A stretch of DNA of 64,000 nt, from positions 1,516,001-1,580,000 of the forward strand of contig NZ_AP025028.1 of the NCBI RefSeq assembly GCF_003114835.2, read 5' to 3'. This document shows, piece by piece, positions 18,524-29,224 of the stretch. Under the pieces are notes generated by a model, which had not been told where the DNA came from, ran no database searches, and saw only the letters and a program-made list of their open reading frames with translations. The DNA is from Leptospira kobayashii. GTDB taxonomy: Bacteria; Spirochaetota; Leptospiria; Leptospirales; Leptospiraceae. A program made the position numbers and the translations under genes. How positions within the stretch are numbered: position 1 is the stretch's first letter; the number at the start of each line of letters is the position of its first letter.

Positions 18524-20345
18524 TTCTATGTTCTCCTATGATTTGAACAGTTTCAAATAATCTGGAATATACTTTGTCCGAGCAGAGAGTGACGCTATCT
18601 CCTATCAGAATGAGAGTTGATTTAGCTCTTGTCAATCCTACGTTTAGCCTTCGATAATCTTTCAAAAAACCGATCTCTCCTTCGTCGTTCGTTCTAACGA
18701 AAGATAGAATGATCGTGTCCGCCTCTCTTCCTTGAAAAGAATCGATAGTCTGAACCATCGGTAGATCGGTTCCACCGGAAAATTCTTTGCTTATTTTTTC
18801 TTTAATCAGATCTATCTGAGCCCGATAGGGAGAAAGAATCGTGATGGAGGATTTATTGATGTCATTCCCAAGAAGTTCCAAGATAAGGTCCGCTTCCATC
18901 GTATTAAATGTGGATTCGTCTTCTTCGCTCGTTTCTTCCGAAGCGTCGGAACCTGCGGTATCGATCCAAAAAAGATTTTTGTCGGAACCTAAGACCGATT
19001 TGATATTTGAACTTACCGAAGGAGAGAGAGAATCGCTTGTAATCACTTTGGAGTCATAAAATTCGCTATTTGAAAAAGATAGAATATCGTTGTGCATCCG
19101 ATACTGCGTTTCTAAAAAGATTGTTCTGGTTCCGTCATCTTCTTCGATTCCTTTTTCCAGGAATGATTTCATTTGAGAGGTATTCGTATCCAGAAAAGTC
19201 GGTGGAAGCTGTTTCGGGTCTCCTGCGAATATTACTTTTTCTCCCATAAGAATAGCCATATAACAGGCGCTTTCCCAGGCTTGAGTGCATTCGTCCACTA
19301 CAACTATATCGAACTTTTTTCCTTCTTCGAAAAAATTCCAGGCTCCTAAAAAAGTCGATACTACCAAATCAGCATTTGCAATGATTCTTTCTTTGACTCT
19401 CTTTTGAGAACTACCGATTAATTTAATCAGTTCTTTCGCTTCTTTCTGGAGCTGTTTCCTTTCTTCTCTTTCCTCAGCGCCGAAATTCCTTTTCCATGCG
19501 AACGCTTTCTTTTTCAGATTTTGCCATTCTTTTCGCCAAATGTTGATTTGTTTTTGTTCCTCGGATTCTTCCAGAGCAGTATCCAGTAAATAATCTTGGA
19601 CGGATTCTTTGATTTTTGCGGAATTTCCCAAACGGAGCGGTCTTAGCCCTTGACTTACCGCTTTTTCCACTAGGTAATCCGCAGCAAAATTGGTAGGTGC
19701 AAGTGCTAGAATCGATTTTCCTTGCGCTTTCCATTTTTGAATCGATTCCGTAAGAACAGTCGTCTTACCGGTTCCAGGTGGTCCGTATAGAAAGGCATAA
19801 TCATTAATATCCAGTAATTTTTCCGAATAAGAAGCTATGTTTTGAAGTTTTGGCGGACTTGGTTTTTCGTTTTTGTTGAAGCCTAAAATCCAGGAGAGTA
19901 GGTCTCGGGCACGTTTATCTTTTTTTTGCGCGAGAGTATCGATCGCTTCCAAGTAGGCATCATAAGTTGATTCGGAATACCAAGGAGAAAGCGTAAACGA
20001 TGTTTCTTCCGGAATTTCGATTTCACCTTTGTATTGTAAAATGATGAGTTTCTCTTTCACTTGGTAAATTTGTACAACCAGGGAAAAATCTTCTCTTTCC
20101 AGTAATGCAGGAGCACCTTGCCTCAACCAGGATTTGTTTGCGTTAGGGCTTGAGACGGATATGGAGATTCTCCATATATCTCCTGTTATATAGAAGTGAT
20201 CGTCGATGGATAATCCTTTGAGATTGTTTTTGGAATTTGATTTTTCTTTTTGAAATAAGTTTCGTTCCAATTCTCTTTCTACAAGAACCGAACTTTTTGT
20301 GATTTGAAGGGTTTCGTCCAGACTCTTTGAAATTATATTATTCAT
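18501..20345 (-). CDS. SF1 helicase, UPF1/DNA2/IGHMBP2-like
   Basis: The 614-residue protein carries the superfamily 1B helicase motifs in order: Walker A LYGPPGTGKTTVL (motif I), DIVVVDECTQAWES (II), FAGDPKQLPPTF (III), ETQYRMHNDI (IV), TIDSFQGREADTIILS (V) and RRLNVGLTRAKSTLI (VI). The N-terminal 150 residues resemble the beta-barrel (1B) region of the group. Such proteins unwind RNA or DNA 5' to 3'; the substrate here is unknown. It overlaps the upstream TPR gene by eight bases, so the two are translated together. Confidence 0.88.
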   Translation of the reverse strand: MNNIISKSLDETLQITKSSVLVERELERNLFQKEKSNSKNNLKGLSIDDHFYITGDIWRISISVSSPNANKSWLRQGAPALLEREDFSLVVQIYQVKEKLIILQYKGEIEIPEETSFTLSPWYSESTYDAYLEAIDTLAQKKDKRARDLLSWILGFNKNEKPSPPKLQNIASYSEKLLDINDYAFLYGPPGTGKTTVLTESIQKWKAQGKSILALAPTNFAADYLVEKAVSQGLRPLRLGNSAKIKESVQDYLLDTALEESEEQKQINIWRKEWQNLKKKAFAWKRNFGAEEREERKQLQKEAKELIKLIGSSQKRVKERIIANADLVVSTFLGAWNFFEEGKKFDIVVVDECTQAWESACYMAILMGEKVIFAGDPKQLPPTFLDTNTSQMKSFLEKGIEEDDGTRTIFLETQYRMHNDILSFSNSEFYDSKVITSDSLSPSVSSNIKSVLGSDKNLFWIDTAGSDASEETSEEDESTFNTMEADLILELLGNDINKSSITILSPYRAQIDLIKEKISKEFSGGTDLPMVQTIDSFQGREADTIILSFVRTNDEGEIGFLKDYRRLNVGLTRAKSTLILIGDSVTLCSDKVYSRLFETVQIIGEHRTIFEFLY

Positions 20346-21189
20346 CTTCCCATTCTATATTTTCTAACGTTGTAAAAAAACCATTTCTGAGGAGCGGAGC
20401 GAAGTCAATGAAATCATGTGCTTTCAAAGACAACGAATCCTCATATGAGTAAGCTTGAATCAGATTTTGCGCCGCTTCGTCGATGAGTCCCAACCTACAT
20501 TGTGCTCGCGCTAATATCAAAAGAATATCCGGATCAATCTCTCCTCTGTATTCCAAAAAGAGATGTATGCTTTTCAGGGCATTATCAGGATCTTCCAACT
20601 CCAAATAACACAAGGATAGCACATCGTAATGAAGAAAATCTTCTTCTTTCGACATCTTCTGTGATTTTTTTAAACAAGCGAGTGATGAATTGAAATCTCC
20701 TCTGGAAAAGTAAAGAGACCCCAGTTCCGCCCAGATATCTTTTCTGTCGATTCCTCTTGCCCTGGTTAATTCTTCCTGAGAAAGAGCTAGTTTCAAAATT
20801 TCAATCGCTTCTTCGGATCTTTCCGTATCTTTTAGAAGGGAAGCGAGGATCAGGTAATTTTCCAGATAAGTGGGAAATTCTTCGATGCCCTTAGCAAGTA
20901 GGTTTTTGGCCGCTTTATACCGCTTTGTTTTAATTAGATATTTAGAATATACAACAGTACTTAACGGTGATTTGGGGAATGAGGCGAGAATTTCCTGGAA
21001 TAATGAATCTGTTTCTTTGGGATTACCGACGGAATGCAAACACCATGCTTTTTTCGCTTTAATCTTGATAAGAGAGGCTTGGTTTTTCGTATGTTGTTCG
21101 CTTTGGGTATAAAGATTGAATGCTTTGGTGAATTCCTTCTCTTCCTCCCTTTCTTTTGCCTCCCGAATCAGTGTAAAAAAATAGTTCAT
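20338..21189 (-). CDS. Tetratricopeptide repeat protein
   Basis: The 283 residues are helical throughout with about six TPR-like units (for example AKNLLAKGIEEFPTYLENYL and SLACLKKSQKMSKEEDFLHY). There is no signal peptide or membrane segment, so it is cytoplasmic. TPR arrays mediate protein binding. Its stop overlaps the helicase start, which makes the helicase or a complex containing it the obvious candidate partner. Confidence 0.8.
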   Translation of the reverse strand: MNYFFTLIREAKEREEEKEFTKAFNLYTQSEQHTKNQASLIKIKAKKAWCLHSVGNPKETDSLFQEILASFPKSPLSTVVYSKYLIKTKRYKAAKNLLAKGIEEFPTYLENYLILASLLKDTERSEEAIEILKLALSQEELTRARGIDRKDIWAELGSLYFSRGDFNSSLACLKKSQKMSKEEDFLHYDVLSLCYLELEDPDNALKSIHLFLEYRGEIDPDILLILARAQCRLGLIDEAAQNLIQAYSYEDSLSLKAHDFIDFAPLLRNGFFTTLENIEWEDE

Positions 21190-21269
21190 TTTTCTAGAAA
21201 TGGCTCAAGATTTTCGGGATACTGTCGAACTTAAGACTGGGGAGTATAGAACCCAAATAGGAGGGGGAT

Positions 21270-21424
21270 ATGATCAACAATGCAATTAGCCTCCAAAGTG
21301 TTGCGAATTTACCGAAAGAGATTTTTAAACAGAACAGCGAACTGTCGGAAAAATTGATGAAAATGGCCATTGAAGAGAAAGTAACAGCGCAAGTTTCTCC
21401 CCAAAGGCTACTAGACATTTACTG

Positions 21425-21428
<4 letters not shown>
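21270..21428 (+). CDS. Short protein resembling YjfB-type putative motility protein
   Basis: A 52-codon ORF begins at ATG 21270 after a very strong ribosome-binding site (GGAGGGGG, 21260-21267) and ends at 21428, overlapping the convergent crotonase gene by four bases. The product starts MINNAISLQSVANLPKEI and continues amphipathically with LMKMAIEEKVTAQ. The pattern of short N-terminal Ala/Leu/Gln segment, then a Met-Lys helix resembles the small YjfB family annotated as putative motility proteins. The ribosome site, not the family match, is the stronger evidence that it is real. Confidence 0.6.
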
Positions 21429-22257
<829 letters not shown>

Positions 22258-22261
<4 letters not shown>

Positions 22262-23184
22262 GCGGGTTGCACCTCTTTTTGCCAGAGTTTTCCTCGGACC
22301 ATCATTATCACACCTGCAATTATCAATGCAAGAGATATATATTGGGATTGGGAGAATCCATGCCAATAGTATCCTGTCAGAAAGGTGGGATTGCCACTTG
22401 CATCCGGAATATTTACCATATTAGGCGGGTCGATAAACGGAAAAACAGCTTTGTTGACGCGAAGGAATTCGATAGATAGTCGGGCAATTCCATGAAGAAT
22501 CAGAAATTGGGCGCCAATGCTTAATTTTTTAAAATTTTGGTAACGTGCCCAGTATTGGAAATAAGCAAAATATCCGAATGCCATAATGGATTCCATGACG
22601 GGAGTATTCCATACGGGGACGCCGGAAGGGTGGGCGCCATGAAATTCGAAAACGAAAAAAGGAATGTTGGCTTCCGTTGCAAATCCGTAACATCCGTCTC
22701 CGCTGATAAAACATCCCAATCTCCCGATCGCATAGCCGATGCTAACGGACGGAACGACCGCATCCAGATATGCCGCAGTATCCAGTTTAAAGTATCTGAA
22801 ATAGAGGATAATGAATAGCATTCCGAAAAGCAAGCCTCCGAAGAATACTAGTCCCCCTCCGCTAAACAGGGAAGACCAAAGTCCGGGTTGTCCCGGGAAT
22901 CCATTCCAATGAGTGATAGGATAGATAAATCTACCTTCGTATCCGGGAACGTTCACAAAAATTTGATCCCAAATTTCAAAAATGAAAAACACTTTCGCAC
23001 CAATCAAAGTGCCTAAAATTCCAAGAAATATCAGCCAATCGGAATGACTTGGGTCTAGTTTTTTTCTAGCTAATTCTTTCGGTAAGGTATAAGAACCGAC
23101 AAGGAATGCCAACATCATCAGAAGGCTAAAAGTGGAAAGTCCTTCCCATCCAAATGGGTTAGGTATTGGAATTCGATCAATCAT
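22258..23184 (-). CDS. lgt: Prolipoprotein diacylglyceryl transferase, divergent
   Basis: The 308-residue polytopic protein has about seven membrane helices and the Lgt signature in the form [18 protein letters not shown] (about 150-167), including the essential Arg. It would add diacylglycerol to the lipobox Cys of lipoprotein precursors at the inner membrane. Two deviations stand out: the His of the FHGG motif, essential in E. coli, is Phe115 ([10 protein letters not shown]), and the signature GE is GD. It is co-translated with the downstream crotonase gene (four-base overlap). Confidence 0.82.
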
Positions 23185-23330
23185 AGGAATACGCTAGAAA
23201 GGATAGGGGTGAGTGAAAAGGAGAATTTTGGGAGGAGGGGATTCAAAGTTTCTTAAAAATTAGATTTAAAACTGAGTAAATGTAAACTTTTTCGAACCAA
23301 AGGGATTGGTTTTTCAACCATATAGCTTGT

Positions 23331-23849
23331 ATGGCAAAAAAACCAACTTATCTCAGTCACCCTATCTCTATCAACGTTTACAATAATGTATCTAAAATGG
23401 ATCGATACACTTCTATCGGTGCTATGTTTCTTGTTCCGGCTCATCTTCAGATGAAATTGGAATCTTTGGTTCGGAATCGAACCTTCGCTCAAGCATTTCG
23501 TTCGCTTTTGCGAAATTATGTGGAGTCTACAGTAAATTGTCGTGGCGTAAGAGCTACTTCCGTGAATCGGGCCTACCAATCGGAAGGACTGAATTTGAAA
23601 AGAATTGGGGTAAAGGTAAGGGAAGTGGATTTGATTGAATTCGGTGTTATTGCGACTTATCTCGGGGTTTCGAAATGTTGGTTGTTTTCGTATATGTTGG
23701 AGATGGATGATATTGGGTGGGGGGAGGTTTTGGGGGAGATGGGGGTGGTTAGACCTCTAGCCCTCCTCCCCCAACTCAAACTCACCCTCACTACAAAACC
23801 TTCTTGGCCAGGTAGTTTCTTTCGGGTTCGTTTGATCTATCGATTATAA
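23331..23849 (+). CDS. DUF1564 family protein
   Basis: The 172 residues include FRSLLRNYVESTVNCRGV, then a Tyr-Gln-x3-Leu-Asn-Leu segment and a helix pair ending GVSKCWLFSYMLEMD. This is the layout of DUF1564, a family of unknown function that is multi-copy in Leptospira and looks like a small DNA-binding or ribbon-helix-helix-like protein. No ribosome site is evident at 23331; ATG at 23397 is an alternative. The last third is coded by unusually G- and then C-rich DNA. Confidence 0.72.
   Translation: MAKKPTYLSHPISINVYNNVSKMDRYTSIGAMFLVPAHLQMKLESLVRNRTFAQAFRSLLRNYVESTVNCRGVRATSVNRAYQSEGLNLKRIGVKVREVDLIEFGVIATYLGVSKCWLFSYMLEMDDIGWGEVLGEMGVVRPLALLPQLKLTLTTKPSWPGSFFRVRLIYRL
23715..23773 (+). other. 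G-quadruplex motif and G/C-arm hairpin inside DUF1564 gene
   Basis: Four G runs (23715-23717, 23719-23724, 23732-23736, 23741-23745) with loops of 1, 7 and 4 bases fit the quadruplex rule. The same G tract (23731-23743) can instead pair with the C-rich tract 23761-23773 at 11 of 13 positions. The flanking 23850-24048 gap shows no gene or clear signal. Confidence 0.55.
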
Positions 23850-24048
23850 CTCCCCGCATTTTCCGTATTTACCCTAATCAAATTTAATTTATGTTAGTTG
23901 CCATGGCTTGATTTCTTCTGCCAACGAAGAATAAATACTGACCATCATACAAATTTGATCAATCTCTAGGCAAATCATTGCATCATCTGTCTTAAAACAG
24001 AATTTGGTTTGACTCTGGCTTACATTTCCATAACAAGAAACAATTCCC

Positions 24049-26553
24049 ATGCTTAAACTGCGCCTTTCTATTTCCTTACTGCTTTACTTTTTTTTCTCTC
24101 TAGCCGTTTACGCCATAGAGCCAATCCATTTGTCTGAACTATGTTCGGAAAAGAAGTGTGAAGGCCGAATATGGAATATCAAAAATGATTTTAACCAAAA
24201 CTATTTAAAACCGGATTTCAAGCCGGAGGAGAACATGGACGGTTCGAAGGATTGGAAAGAAGTTCGATCGTTTCCGATTTGGTTGAACCAGTTTTATCCT
24301 TCTTCCGAATCCTCGGCAAACTATACCCTTTCTACACGATTTGATGTACCTGATGAATATTTCGAAAACGAAATTCAGATGGGAATCCGGATGGGGGAAA
24401 TCGGCGAAGTTTTTACCATTTATGTCAATGGTGAAAAAATTACCTCGGACGGGATTTTCGAAAACGGGCAAATCCGTTTTCATAGAACCATCAGAGGGCA
24501 AGTATATCACCTTCCTAAAAAATTTCTAAGACCGAAAAACAATCTACTCGTATTACATATAATAGGTGATCCAAGATACGATCATACGGGGCTCTATTTA
24601 ACTCGGGGTTATGAAATCGGGTATTACGATGATCTGAAATACGAAGCTCAGGACCGAACTTCCCTGGGATTGATTGCGGTTTATATCGCTATCGGCATGT
24701 ATCATTTTTTTCTATTTCTCAAAAGAAGAAAAGAGCTTCATAATTTGTTTTTCTGCGGGTTTGCGATCGGGGCCGGGATTTATTTTTTTACAAGGACAAA
24801 TGAGATCTTTGAACTGGGTCTTGATTCCGAAATAACCCAAAAAACAGAGCTCATCATTCTCTACCTTTTCGTTTCCTGCTATTATTTGTTTTTTTCCTAT
24901 CTTTATTTCAGCTCCGTAAATCGTTATTTAAAAACCTTATTCTATTTTAATATCAGTTTGGCGCTCATTACCGTTTTCCCTCCTCTTTACATTTGTGAAT
25001 ATATACTTCGTCTATGGCAGCTCTCCGCTGTTCTTTTCGTTTTGCCAGCGGTAGTGTATTTACTTTACAAAGGTGTAAAAACAAACGCAAGTTATTCGAA
25101 AAATCTTTTATTCGGATCAATTGCATTGATTTTGACGGCAATGTTCGATATTCTCGACTCGGTTGTTTTTAATACGGGAATTGCCATCTCAAAATATTCC
25201 TTTTTCATCTATATGTTGGGGATTGCGACTGTCCTTGCGGACAAATTCACCGAATTGCACAGACAAACGGAAATTCTGAATGCCACTCTCGAGCAAAAAG
25301 TAATCGAAAGAACCAAGGAACTTTCCAGGAGTTTGGATAGCATCCAGGAGCTGAAGGCACAACAGGATGGAGATTATTTTCTTACTTCGCTTTTATTACG
25401 CCCATTAGGTTCCAATCTTTCTAAGAACCAAGATGTCAAAATCGAATTTCTAATTCAGCAGAAAAAGAAATTTCAATTCAAACAATGGAATTCCGAAATC
25501 GGAGGAGACCTTTGCGTTACTCATTCGGTAAGTTTGAAAAACAAAAATTATACGGTCTTTGTAAATGCGGATGCTATGGGGAAATCCATTCAAGGGGCAG
25601 GTGGGGTCCTCGTTCTCGGTTCCGTATTTGCAGCCATAGTGGAACGAACTAAAATGTCCACACTCACTTCCAATGTTTATCCGGAAAGATGGCTTAAAAA
25701 TTCATTTTTGGAATTGCAGAAGGTTTTTGAAACTTTCGACGGAAGCATGCTTGTATCGCTTGTTCTCGGTTTGGTGGACGATTCCACCGGAACAGTTTAT
25801 TATATCAATGCGGAACATCCCAGTTTGGTATTGTACAGAGACGGAATCGCTGAATTTTTAGATCGGGAAATGCAGCTTCGCAAATTGGGGATTCGAATCA
25901 CCGAAGGAAACCTAAGCGTTCGTATTTTTGCAATGAAACCGGGAGATATTTTGATTTCCGGCTCCGACGGAAGAGACGACCTACTTATCGGGACGGAAGG
26001 GGAAAACAAAAGGATCATCAACGAAGATGAAACCAAGTTTCTGCAATTTGTGGAAAAAGGGGATGGCAACCTCAATAATATAGCGGAACACATTCAAAAA
26101 TTCGGAGATCTTACTGACGATCTTTCTCTACTTCGTATCGAGTATTGTCCCGAAAATTCGATTTCACTGGACCTTCGTCCCATGTGGAAGGATGCAGTTG
26201 CATTGCATAAAAAAAAGCTGTTTAAAGAATCGCTTCAGGTATGTGAGGAAATCAGTAAATATTTTCCGGAAGAAACCAGAGCATTATTTCTCGCTTCGTT
26301 GAACAAGTATCATATGGGGGATTGGAATGATTCCGCAGACATGGCGGAGAGAGTCCGACTGAGAGAACCTGACAATCTAAAGGTGCTTCTCAACTTGACT
26401 TTCATTCATATCAAACTGAAAAACTGGAATCGGGCCAACGTGATTTTGGGAGAAGCTAGAAAATTATCACCGGATCATAAACGAATCCATCAATTGGATC
26501 GTTTTTTGGAAAAACAAGGAAAACCGATTGCTCCTCCCGAACATTGGGCTTAG
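24049..26553 (+). CDS. 7TM receptor-type SpoIIE phosphatase with C-terminal TPR
   Basis: The 834-residue protein has a signal peptide, a periplasmic beta-rich domain (about 25-200), seven membrane helices (about 205-395; 7TMR-DISM layout), a coiled-coil linker and a PP2C/SpoIIE-type phosphatase domain (about 440-710). The domain shows EIGGDLCV, VNADAMGKSIQGAGG and SGSDGRDDL, the Asp-containing metal-binding motifs. About 115 C-terminal residues form TPR-like helices. Such proteins dephosphorylate anti-sigma-factor antagonists in response to an external ligand. A STAS-domain antagonist is coded at 51769-52146, but a link is only conjecture. The gene stands alone between divergent and convergent neighbours. 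Confidence 0.88.
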   Translation: MLKLRLSISLLLYFFFSLAVYAIEPIHLSELCSEKKCEGRIWNIKNDFNQNYLKPDFKPEENMDGSKDWKEVRSFPIWLNQFYPSSESSANYTLSTRFDVPDEYFENEIQMGIRMGEIGEVFTIYVNGEKITSDGIFENGQIRFHRTIRGQVYHLPKKFLRPKNNLLVLHIIGDPRYDHTGLYLTRGYEIGYYDDLKYEAQDRTSLGLIAVYIAIGMYHFFLFLKRRKELHNLFFCGFAIGAGIYFFTRTNEIFELGLDSEITQKTELIILYLFVSCYYLFFSYLYFSSVNRYLKTLFYFNISLALITVFPPLYICEYILRLWQLSAVLFVLPAVVYLLYKGVKTNASYSKNLLFGSIALILTAMFDILDSVVFNTGIAISKYSFFIYMLGIATVLADKFTELHRQTEILNATLEQKVIERTKELSRSLDSIQELKAQQDGDYFLTSLLLRPLGSNLSKNQDVKIEFLIQQKKKFQFKQWNSEIGGDLCVTHSVSLKNKNYTVFVNADAMGKSIQGAGGVLVLGSVFAAIVERTKMSTLTSNVYPERWLKNSFLELQKVFETFDGSMLVSLVLGLVDDSTGTVYYINAEHPSLVLYRDGIAEFLDREMQLRKLGIRITEGNLSVRIFAMKPGDILISGSDGRDDLLIGTEGENKRIINEDETKFLQFVEKGDGNLNNIAEHIQKFGDLTDDLSLLRIEYCPENSISLDLRPMWKDAVALHKKKLFKESLQVCEEISKYFPEETRALFLASLNKYHMGDWNDSADMAERVRLREPDNLKVLLNLTFIHIKLKNWNRANVILGEARKLSPDHKRIHQLDRFLEKQGKPIAPPEHWA

Positions 26554-26571
26554 CGTCAGTTAAGTAGTCTG

Positions 26572-27576
26572 TTAATCCAGGTTGATAAATTCTTCCGGAT
26601 CCAAAGGAGCATCCAGACCGATACGTACTTCGTAATGAACGTGTGCTCCGGTTGCCTTTCCCGTTTGACCGACTAACGCGATTTTATCTCCTCGTTTCAC
26701 GCGGTCTCCGGGAGATACCAAAACTTGAGAGCAGTGTCCGTATAAAGTAAAGAAACCGTTTTCGTGATTGATCCGAACGGAACGTCCCAGTCCCCCCGCG
26801 GCAGCGTCCACATCTCCTATGACACCGGGACCGGTTGCATAAATCGGAGTCCCTTCTCCTGCTGCAAAGTCAATTCCCGAATGGTATTCTCCCACAGGCA
26901 AAATTCCGAAAGGGTCACTTCTGTATCCGAATGTGGAAGTGACAACTCCCACTCCCGGTTTCAGGGGTCTTCCTCTCGGCATGGAATAAAAAATACTCTC
27001 TCTCATGGAAAGGTAATCGATTGCATTTTGAAAATTCGGGACCAAATTTCCTAAACGAACACCAAACTCCTTGTAGGTGGTAACCACTTCTTTATAAAGA
27101 TTCAGATTGGAATCCAATTGGGTTTCGTCTTTTTCAAATTCTTCTTTCAAGAGATAATCTTGGGTGATCATTTCTTTTTCAGGAATCTGGTCCCAGGCCA
27201 ATAGGTTTAAATCCTCGGTTGCTCCTTCCAAATCCTTCACCGACTCCGTTAAATCCTGGGAAAGCAGGTCATAAAATAGAAATGAGGTGAGTTGGGTTTC
27301 CGTCCTTTTTTCCAAAGAAAGGTTCGGTTGGTAAATAAAGGAAAAATAAACTAAAAAAACTAGGGAAAGCCCTACAAGGGCAGAAGAGAGCGCGGAGAGG
27401 AAAACCAGCATTCCCAGAGAGATTTCCACCTGGAAGAGTGCTTTTTCATTATTTGGGATGAGTACAAAACTAACTTTTCGTTTCCCCTTGTCCAAAAGCT
27501 TCAAAATACGCTTTTTCCACCTCAATTGGGATATGAGGAGCCTTTCATAGGTGGTTGTTGAGTAAGTTTCTTCCAA
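26572..27576 (-). CDS. Membrane-anchored M23 (LytM) peptidase
   Basis: The 334 residues start at TTG 27576 (an in-frame stop lies just upstream and no early ATG exists). A cytoplasmic basic segment is followed by one membrane helix (about 55-80), a coiled coil (about 90-180), and a C-terminal M23 domain with the zinc ligands in YHSGIDFAAGEGTP (HxxxD) and GAHVHYEV (HxH), plus LYGHCSQ. All catalytic residues are present, so it probably cuts peptidoglycan crosslinks in the periplasm, like the DipM/MepM class. Confidence 0.88.
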   Translation of the reverse strand: MEETYSTTTYERLLISQLRWKKRILKLLDKGKRKVSFVLIPNNEKALFQVEISLGMLVFLSALSSALVGLSLVFLVYFSFIYQPNLSLEKRTETQLTSFLFYDLLSQDLTESVKDLEGATEDLNLLAWDQIPEKEMITQDYLLKEEFEKDETQLDSNLNLYKEVVTTYKEFGVRLGNLVPNFQNAIDYLSMRESIFYSMPRGRPLKPGVGVVTSTFGYRSDPFGILPVGEYHSGIDFAAGEGTPIYATGPGVIGDVDAAAGGLGRSVRINHENGFFTLYGHCSQVLVSPGDRVKRGDKIALVGQTGKATGAHVHYEVRIGLDAPLDPEEFINLD

Positions 27577-27643
27577 TGTCGGTTAAACTGCCAATTTTTA
27601 ACTTGCCCGAGCCATTTTTTGGGGGAAAGTGGACGAATCGAAT

Positions 27644-29155
27644 ATGTTTAAATTTCTCACATCTCTTTTCCGAAAGAAAGCCGACTCTGTCGATTCCTTT
27701 TTGATGTATCCCGAGGGAAAGAGATACTACCGAGAGACACATTCCATCCGCCGTACAAACATTGATGAAGATGCCATAAAAATCATCAACCGTCTGAACA
27801 AGTTTCGCTATAAAGCGTATTTGGTAGGTGGAGGGGTGCGTGATCTCCTCATGGGTAAACGCCCAAAAGATTTTGATATTGTGACTAGTGCCACACCGAA
27901 CCAGATCAAAAGAGTGTTCAATAATTGCCGCATCATTGGCAAAAGATTTAAAATTGTACACATCATTTTTAAGGGTAAGATCATTGAAGTTTCCACTTTC
28001 CGTTCCCTCCCGGAACACAGATTGGAAAAACACAAGGCTGAAAACGATTACTTAATCAAAAGAGACAATTCCTTCGGGACCGCAAAGGAAGACGCCGCTA
28101 GACGCGACTTTACCATCAATTCATTGTTCTACGACCCTAAAAACGATTCCATTCTGGATTACGTCGGTGGGTTTGATGACATCCAAAAAAAAATCGTCCG
28201 AGTGATCGGCGATCCAGACATTTCTTTCAAAGAAGATCCGGTCAGAATGCTCAGAGCAGTAAAGTTCTCCGTATTACTCGGGTTAGATATTGAAAAGAAA
28301 ACAAAACTTGCTATCAAAAAGAATCGCCTGGAAATGGAGAAATCCTCTTCCGCAAGGTTACTTGAAGAATACAATAAAATGTTCCGCACTTGGAAAACTT
28401 CTCAAATCTTCCAAGGTTTGGCTGAAAATTTTCTTTTTGAAGTTCTATTCAAAGAACTAGTTGATAAGCTGAAAAAAAACGATCCGGAATGGAGAGAACA
28501 TTTTCTCGAAACTCCTCTCGGAAAACGTTTAGTCATCACGGATCAGTTGTTATCTGCCAGAGAGGAGATGACTCCTGCCATCTTCTATTCCTTGATTTTT
28601 TATGATTTGGTAAGCGATATCTTTTCCTCCGACGAAGGACATCTTGCCCATAATATCAAAGATGCTCTTCAACCTGTGTTCGAGAGAATGGGAATTCCGA
28701 AACGGGAACAGGACAATCTTGTTAAGGTGTTTATCAGCCAACCTAGATTTCTCGTGACTGATGATGAAAGAGAAAGACAAAATACTTTCTTCAAAAAGAA
28801 AGATTACTTCTACGATGCCTTTATGGTGTACAAGATTGTCGCTCTTTCCGAAAATAACGAAGCTGCAGTTCAATCCGCTTTCTTTTGGGAAATTTCCTTA
28901 CGGCAAAGACCGAAACCGGATTCCCATCAGTTCGGCCAACAAAACCGTAAAAAAGAAAAGAAACGTCCGCCTCGCAAAAAAATGAGGGGAGGACGAGGAC
29001 CGCATCCCGGAAGAAACCCGAATGGACAAGACCAGGGTTCGGATTCCGAATCCCGAGGAAATCAAAACCAACCGGATTCCGATACTCCGAGAGAACCTAG
29101 AGACCAGAATCCACGTCGCCCGGAAAAACCACCGGCGGACGATAGCGAAGATTAA
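27644..29155 (+). CDS. pcnB: Poly(A) polymerase
   Basis: From ATG 27644 this is 503 residues; an in-frame GTG at 27629 is the alternative, and neither has an ideal ribosome site. The nucleotidyltransferase domain has [20 protein letters not shown] with the catalytic Asp pair. The following [13 protein letters not shown] matches the signature that separates bacterial poly(A) polymerases from CCA-adding enzymes. [12 protein letters not shown] is also conserved. The last 85 residues are a low-complexity Arg/Pro/Gly/Gln-rich tail, ending acidic, likely disordered and RNA-binding. The enzyme would add 3' tails that promote RNA decay. Confidence 0.88.
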   Translation: MFKFLTSLFRKKADSVDSFLMYPEGKRYYRETHSIRRTNIDEDAIKIINRLNKFRYKAYLVGGGVRDLLMGKRPKDFDIVTSATPNQIKRVFNNCRIIGKRFKIVHIIFKGKIIEVSTFRSLPEHRLEKHKAENDYLIKRDNSFGTAKEDAARRDFTINSLFYDPKNDSILDYVGGFDDIQKKIVRVIGDPDISFKEDPVRMLRAVKFSVLLGLDIEKKTKLAIKKNRLEMEKSSSARLLEEYNKMFRTWKTSQIFQGLAENFLFEVLFKELVDKLKKNDPEWREHFLETPLGKRLVITDQLLSAREEMTPAIFYSLIFYDLVSDIFSSDEGHLAHNIKDALQPVFERMGIPKREQDNLVKVFISQPRFLVTDDERERQNTFFKKKDYFYDAFMVYKIVALSENNEAAVQSAFFWEISLRQRPKPDSHQFGQQNRKKEKKRPPRKKMRGGRGPHPGRNPNGQDQGSDSESRGNQNQPDSDTPREPRDQNPRRPEKPPADDSED

Positions 29156-29193
29156 ATCCCTAGATACCGCATTTCCCCACCAGTGTTGATCAT

Positions 29194-29221
29194 AATCCTC
29201 CTTTTTTTGCAAAGGAGGATT
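29194..29221 (+). promoter_or_regulatory. Perfect 11-bp hairpin masking a Shine-Dalgarno sequence
   Basis: AATCCTCCTTT (29194-29204) pairs perfectly with AAAGGAGGATT (29211-29221) around a six-base loop. The right arm is a near-consensus Shine-Dalgarno sequence, and ATG 29225 begins a 15-codon ORF at normal spacing. There is no T tract, so it is a poor terminator for pcnB on either strand. Confidence 0.5.
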
Positions 29222-29224
29222 TCA

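Noticed and set aside
23295..23314. Terminator-like small stem before the DUF1564 gene
   Set aside because: The six-pair stem AACCAA/TTGGTT with a few T is too weak and no gene ends there on the plus strand.
29194..29221. Ordinary intrinsic terminator of pcnB
   Set aside because: The stem is perfect, but no T tract follows on either strand; a masking role for the ribosome site fits equally well, so it is not called as a terminator.
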